Shown here: piece by piece, positions 61,727 through 64,000 of the stretch | Layout of the letters: every line of letters starts with the position of its first letter | Position numbering within the stretch: position 1 is the stretch's first letter | Source: an uncultured Alsobacter sp. | GTDB taxonomy: Bacteria; Pseudomonadota; Alphaproteobacteria; Rhizobiales; Beijerinckiaceae | Direction: 5' to 3' | Length of the DNA stretch: 64,000 bases | Assembly: GCF_945952055.1 (NCBI RefSeq) | Contig: NZ_CAMFHB010000016.1 | Coordinates: forward strand, 52,360-116,359 | Translations under genes and position numbers: made by a program | Notes under the pieces: model-generated | What the model was told of the DNA's origin: nothing | The model's database searches: none | What the model saw: only the letters and a program-made list of their open reading frames with translations

Positions 61727-63328
61727 GTGTCGCTGCTGTCGATCGAGGATCTGGACCTTTCCATCGCGGGCACGCCGATCCTGCGCAAGGTGTCGCTGCA
61801 GCTCGCGGCCGGCGAGGTGCTCGGCGTGGTGGGCGAGTCGGGGTCCGGCAAGTCGCTGACGGCGCTGACCGTCATGCGCCTCCTGCCGCGGCAGGTCCGC
61901 ACCGCCGGGCGGGTGTTGTTGGACGGCACCGACGTCCTGGCCCTGTCCGAGGCCGCCATGTGCGAACGCCGGGGCCGCGCCGTCGGGATGGTGTTCCAGG
62001 AGCCGATGACCGCGCTCAACCCGCTGAAGACCATCGGCGCCCAGGTCGCGGAGGTGTTCAGCCTCCATCTCGGCCTGTCGCGCGCCGACGCCGAGCGGCG
62101 GGCCTCGTCCGTGCTGGAGCGCGTGGGCCTGCCGCCGGCGCGCATTCCGCCGACCCGCTATCCCCATGAGCTCTCCGGCGGGCAGCGCCAGCGCGTGGTC
62201 ATCGCCATGGCCGTCGCCCTGTCGCCCAGGCTCGTCATCGCCGACGAGCCGACCACGGCCCTCGACGTGACGATGCAGGCGCAGATCCTGAAACTGCTGC
62301 GCCGGCTCGTCGCCGAGGACGGCGCCGGGCTGATGCTCATCAGCCACGACCTCGCGGTCGTGGCCGCCATGGCCGACCGCATCGCCGTGATGCGCCGCGG
62401 CGAGGTCGTCGAGACGGGGCCGGGCGGCGCCGCAGCGTTCGAGGCGCTCGTGCATCCCTATGCCGTGGCGCTGCGCGAGGCCTCCGCGCACGAGCCCGCG
62501 CGACCGGCCGCGCCGCCCGGGGAGCCGCTTCTCACCGTCGACAAGGCGGTGCGCGACTATCCTCTGCCGCGACCGCATCCGTTCGCCGCCCGCCGTCACA
62601 ACCGGGCAGTGGACGGGGTGAGCTTCACGGTGCACCGCGGCGAGAGCGTCGGCCTCGTCGGCGAGTCGGGCTGCGGCAAGTCGACCCTGGCGCGCGCCGT
62701 CCTCGCGCTCGAGCCGCTGCAGGGCGGCCGCATCGCGCTCGCGGGGCACGACCTCGCCGGCCTCCGGGGGCCCACGATGGCCGCCTTCCGACGACGGGTG
62801 CAGATGGTCTTCCAGGACCCCTACGGCTCCTTCGACCCGCGCCACCGGGCTGGCCGTATCGTCGGCGAGCCGCTGCGCCTCCTCGACGAGCCCATCGCGC
62901 CCGACGCGCGCGGCCGGATGGTGGCCCAGGCGCTCGTCGAGGTCGGGCTCGCCCCGGGCGACGCCGACAAGTACCCGCACGAGTTCTCCGGCGGCCAGCG
63001 CCAGCGCCTCGCCATCGCCCGCGCCCTGATCACCCGTCCGGACCTCGTCGTCCTGGACGAGCCCGTGTCGGCGCTGGACGTGTCCATCCGCGCGCAGATC
63101 CTGGACCTGCTGGCCGACCTGCAGACGCGCCTGGGGCTCACCTACCTGTTCATCTCGCACGACCTCGGCGTCGTGCGCGCCATGACCGACCGCGTGATGG
63201 TGATGTCCGGCGGGCGAATCGTGGAGGAGGGCGACACCCGGACCGTTCTCGACCATCCCCGCGACCCCGTGACGCGCGGCCTCGTGGACGCCTCGCAGCA
63301 TCTGGATCGCCTGCTGTCGCAGGCGTGA
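61727..63328 (+). CDS. Fused double ATPase of a Dpp/Opp-type ABC transporter (DppD-DppF)
   Basis: The 533-residue product, from a GTG start at 61727, contains two complete ATPase domains. The first (about 1-250) has [22 protein letters not shown] and [12 protein letters not shown]; the second (about 265-530) has [28 protein letters not shown] and [13 protein letters not shown]. Dpp systems normally use separate DppD and DppF subunits; fused forms are known in rhizobia. It is the last gene of the operon. Confidence 0.93.
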   Translation: MSLLSIEDLDLSIAGTPILRKVSLQLAAGEVLGVVGESGSGKSLTALTVMRLLPRQVRTAGRVLLDGTDVLALSEAAMCERRGRAVGMVFQEPMTALNPLKTIGAQVAEVFSLHLGLSRADAERRASSVLERVGLPPARIPPTRYPHELSGGQRQRVVIAMAVALSPRLVIADEPTTALDVTMQAQILKLLRRLVAEDGAGLMLISHDLAVVAAMADRIAVMRRGEVVETGPGGAAAFEALVHPYAVALREASAHEPARPAAPPGEPLLTVDKAVRDYPLPRPHPFAARRHNRAVDGVSFTVHRGESVGLVGESGCGKSTLARAVLALEPLQGGRIALAGHDLAGLRGPTMAAFRRRVQMVFQDPYGSFDPRHRAGRIVGEPLRLLDEPIAPDARGRMVAQALVEVGLAPGDADKYPHEFSGGQRQRLAIARALITRPDLVVLDEPVSALDVSIRAQILDLLADLQTRLGLTYLFISHDLGVVRAMTDRVMVMSGGRIVEEGDTRTVLDHPRDPVTRGLVDASQHLDRLLSQA

Positions 63329-63545
63329 GAGCGAAGGGCGACGTCCCGCGGGCGGCTGCGAATTCTGGCGCGAATGGAGGGGCTTGGAAGGTCGTGCCGC
63401 TGCGTCAAAAACACGGGACCGCGGCATTCGGCCGGTAACCTCAACCGGAAGAAGAAGCGCTCTTGATCTTCCCGCGTTTGCCGTTATGTCTCGCTTGCGC
63501 CAAAATGAAACAAATCATCTCACGGCGCCGTCGCGAGCCTGCAGC

Positions 63546-63764
63546 ATGTCGTCCTTTCCACGCCTGCCGTCCGTCTGGGACGGACCCATGGTTCTCCGGC
63601 CGGAGCCTCCGGTTCTTTCCGTCCAGAAGGGCGTGACGGTGACGATCTGCGACGAGGTCGCAACCTGGTTCCGTGACCGTGGCCTCGACGTGTCGCGCGA
63701 GGCGGAACAGATTCTGCGGGCCCACATCCACGCCAAGGCGCACGACACGCAGCTGGCCGGCTGA
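63546..63764 (+). CDS. Small hypothetical protein
   Basis: The frame from ATG 63546 gives 72 residues (an upstream ATG at 63486 would give 92). The C-terminal part, VTVTICDEVATWFRDRGLDVSREAEQILRAHIHAKA, forms a strand followed by two helices, which resembles a short CopG/ribbon-helix-helix-like regulator, but I cannot place it firmly. The preceding 110 bp are AT-rich compared with the rest and may be a promoter. No toxin-like partner is visible before the window end. Confidence 0.45.
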   Translation: MSSFPRLPSVWDGPMVLRPEPPVLSVQKGVTVTICDEVATWFRDRGLDVSREAEQILRAHIHAKAHDTQLAG

Positions 63765-63840
63765 GGCCGCACGGGGCTCAGCTTCACCCGCGTCGTCTTC
63801 GGCCTGCGCCGCTCGATCGCAGGCCGCCAACCTTACGCTG

Positions 63841-63915
63841 GTCCTGGCCAAGCCTGGCCTCACACCCACGACCCAGGATGACCCCGGCAAAGCCGTGGAT
63901 GCCCGGGCCGAGCCC
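63841..63915. repeat. Palindromic repeat family A, copy 9, degenerate
   Basis: CACCCACGAC, CCCCGGCAAAGCCGTGGATG and GCCCGGGCCGAGCCC of family A are recognisable, but the left hairpin and the central stem have mismatches. It is the most worn copy in the window. Confidence 0.7.
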
Positions 63916-63956
63916 TTCGGTATGCACACCAATCATTCTCGATGACTGAGCGCGTT

Positions 63957-64000
63957 CTCCCTCCCCTGCAGGGGAGGGTGGATCGCGCGAAGCGCGAGAC
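63957..64000. repeat. Start of a third palindromic repeat (family C)
   Basis: CCCTCCCCTGCAGGGGAGGG is a perfect short palindrome apart from its ends, followed by GATCGCGCGAAGCGCGAGAC, a second small hairpin. This pairing is a frequent intergenic element in Hyphomicrobiales; it is cut by the window end. Confidence 0.65.

Overview
The window is about 64 kb of very GC-rich, densely coded DNA with short spacers. The gene content fits an alphaproteobacterium of the order Hyphomicrobiales (Rhizobiales): a rhizobial-type iol locus with an IolC-DUF2090 fusion, PuuD-type urate oxidation, a RirA-like iron box, UgpC- and TctC-type uptake proteins, and two families of palindromic intergenic repeats of the kind common in that order. 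I cannot name genus or species. No rRNA, tRNA, CRISPR array, insertion sequence or phage gene was recognised.

Layout. 1-3816: end of a LacD-type aldolase, an L-fucose-isomerase-like protein and a GH31 glycosidase, all on the plus strand. 3845-11003: an organosulfonate locus. An orphan TctC binding protein and a GntR regulator read left; suyA, suyB, a COG2855 exporter, slcC and comC read right. Together they would turn both enantiomers of 3-sulfolactate into pyruvate plus sulfite and export the sulfur anion. With the sugar genes to the left, the region looks like the lower half, and possibly part of the upper half, of a sulfoquinovose-type pathway. 11016-11873: a DUF1778/GNAT toxin-antitoxin pair. 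11989-20228: purine salvage and oxidation (uraH, xdhA, xdhB, xdhC, two tandem guanine deaminases, puuD, uraD). 20340-23722: rmlCBDA for dTDP-L-rhamnose. 23882-26397: an APH-fold kinase and an enolase paralog with altered active-site residues.

26555-29310: an EEP-family hydrolase and a SnoaL-FMO fusion. 29637-34025: a UgpABCE-like sugar or glycerophosphate ABC transporter, followed by a VOC protein. 34767-41503: a compact minus-strand iron operon (TonB-dependent siderophore receptor, PiuC-type dioxygenase, ExbB, ExbD, TonB, FMN hydroxyacid oxidase, Rrf2 regulator) behind a TGA-N9-TCA palindrome. 41764-44716: an OpgC acyltransferase with two SGNH-fold proteins. 45422-47427: rfbF and a sugar C-methyltransferase. 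47906-54773: the myo-inositol locus, iolG divergent from iolCDEB. 54920-58004: otnC, otnK and an SMP-30 lactonase. 58209-63328: a Dpp/Opp-type ABC transporter with a fused double ATPase.

Two intergenic repeat families recur. Family A (nine copies) has two self-complementary halves joined by a central stem. Family B (five copies plus one half-copy) carries an inverted pair around a CGTCCTTCGACACG core. In two unrelated ABC operons a repeat sits exactly between the binding-protein gene and the first permease gene.
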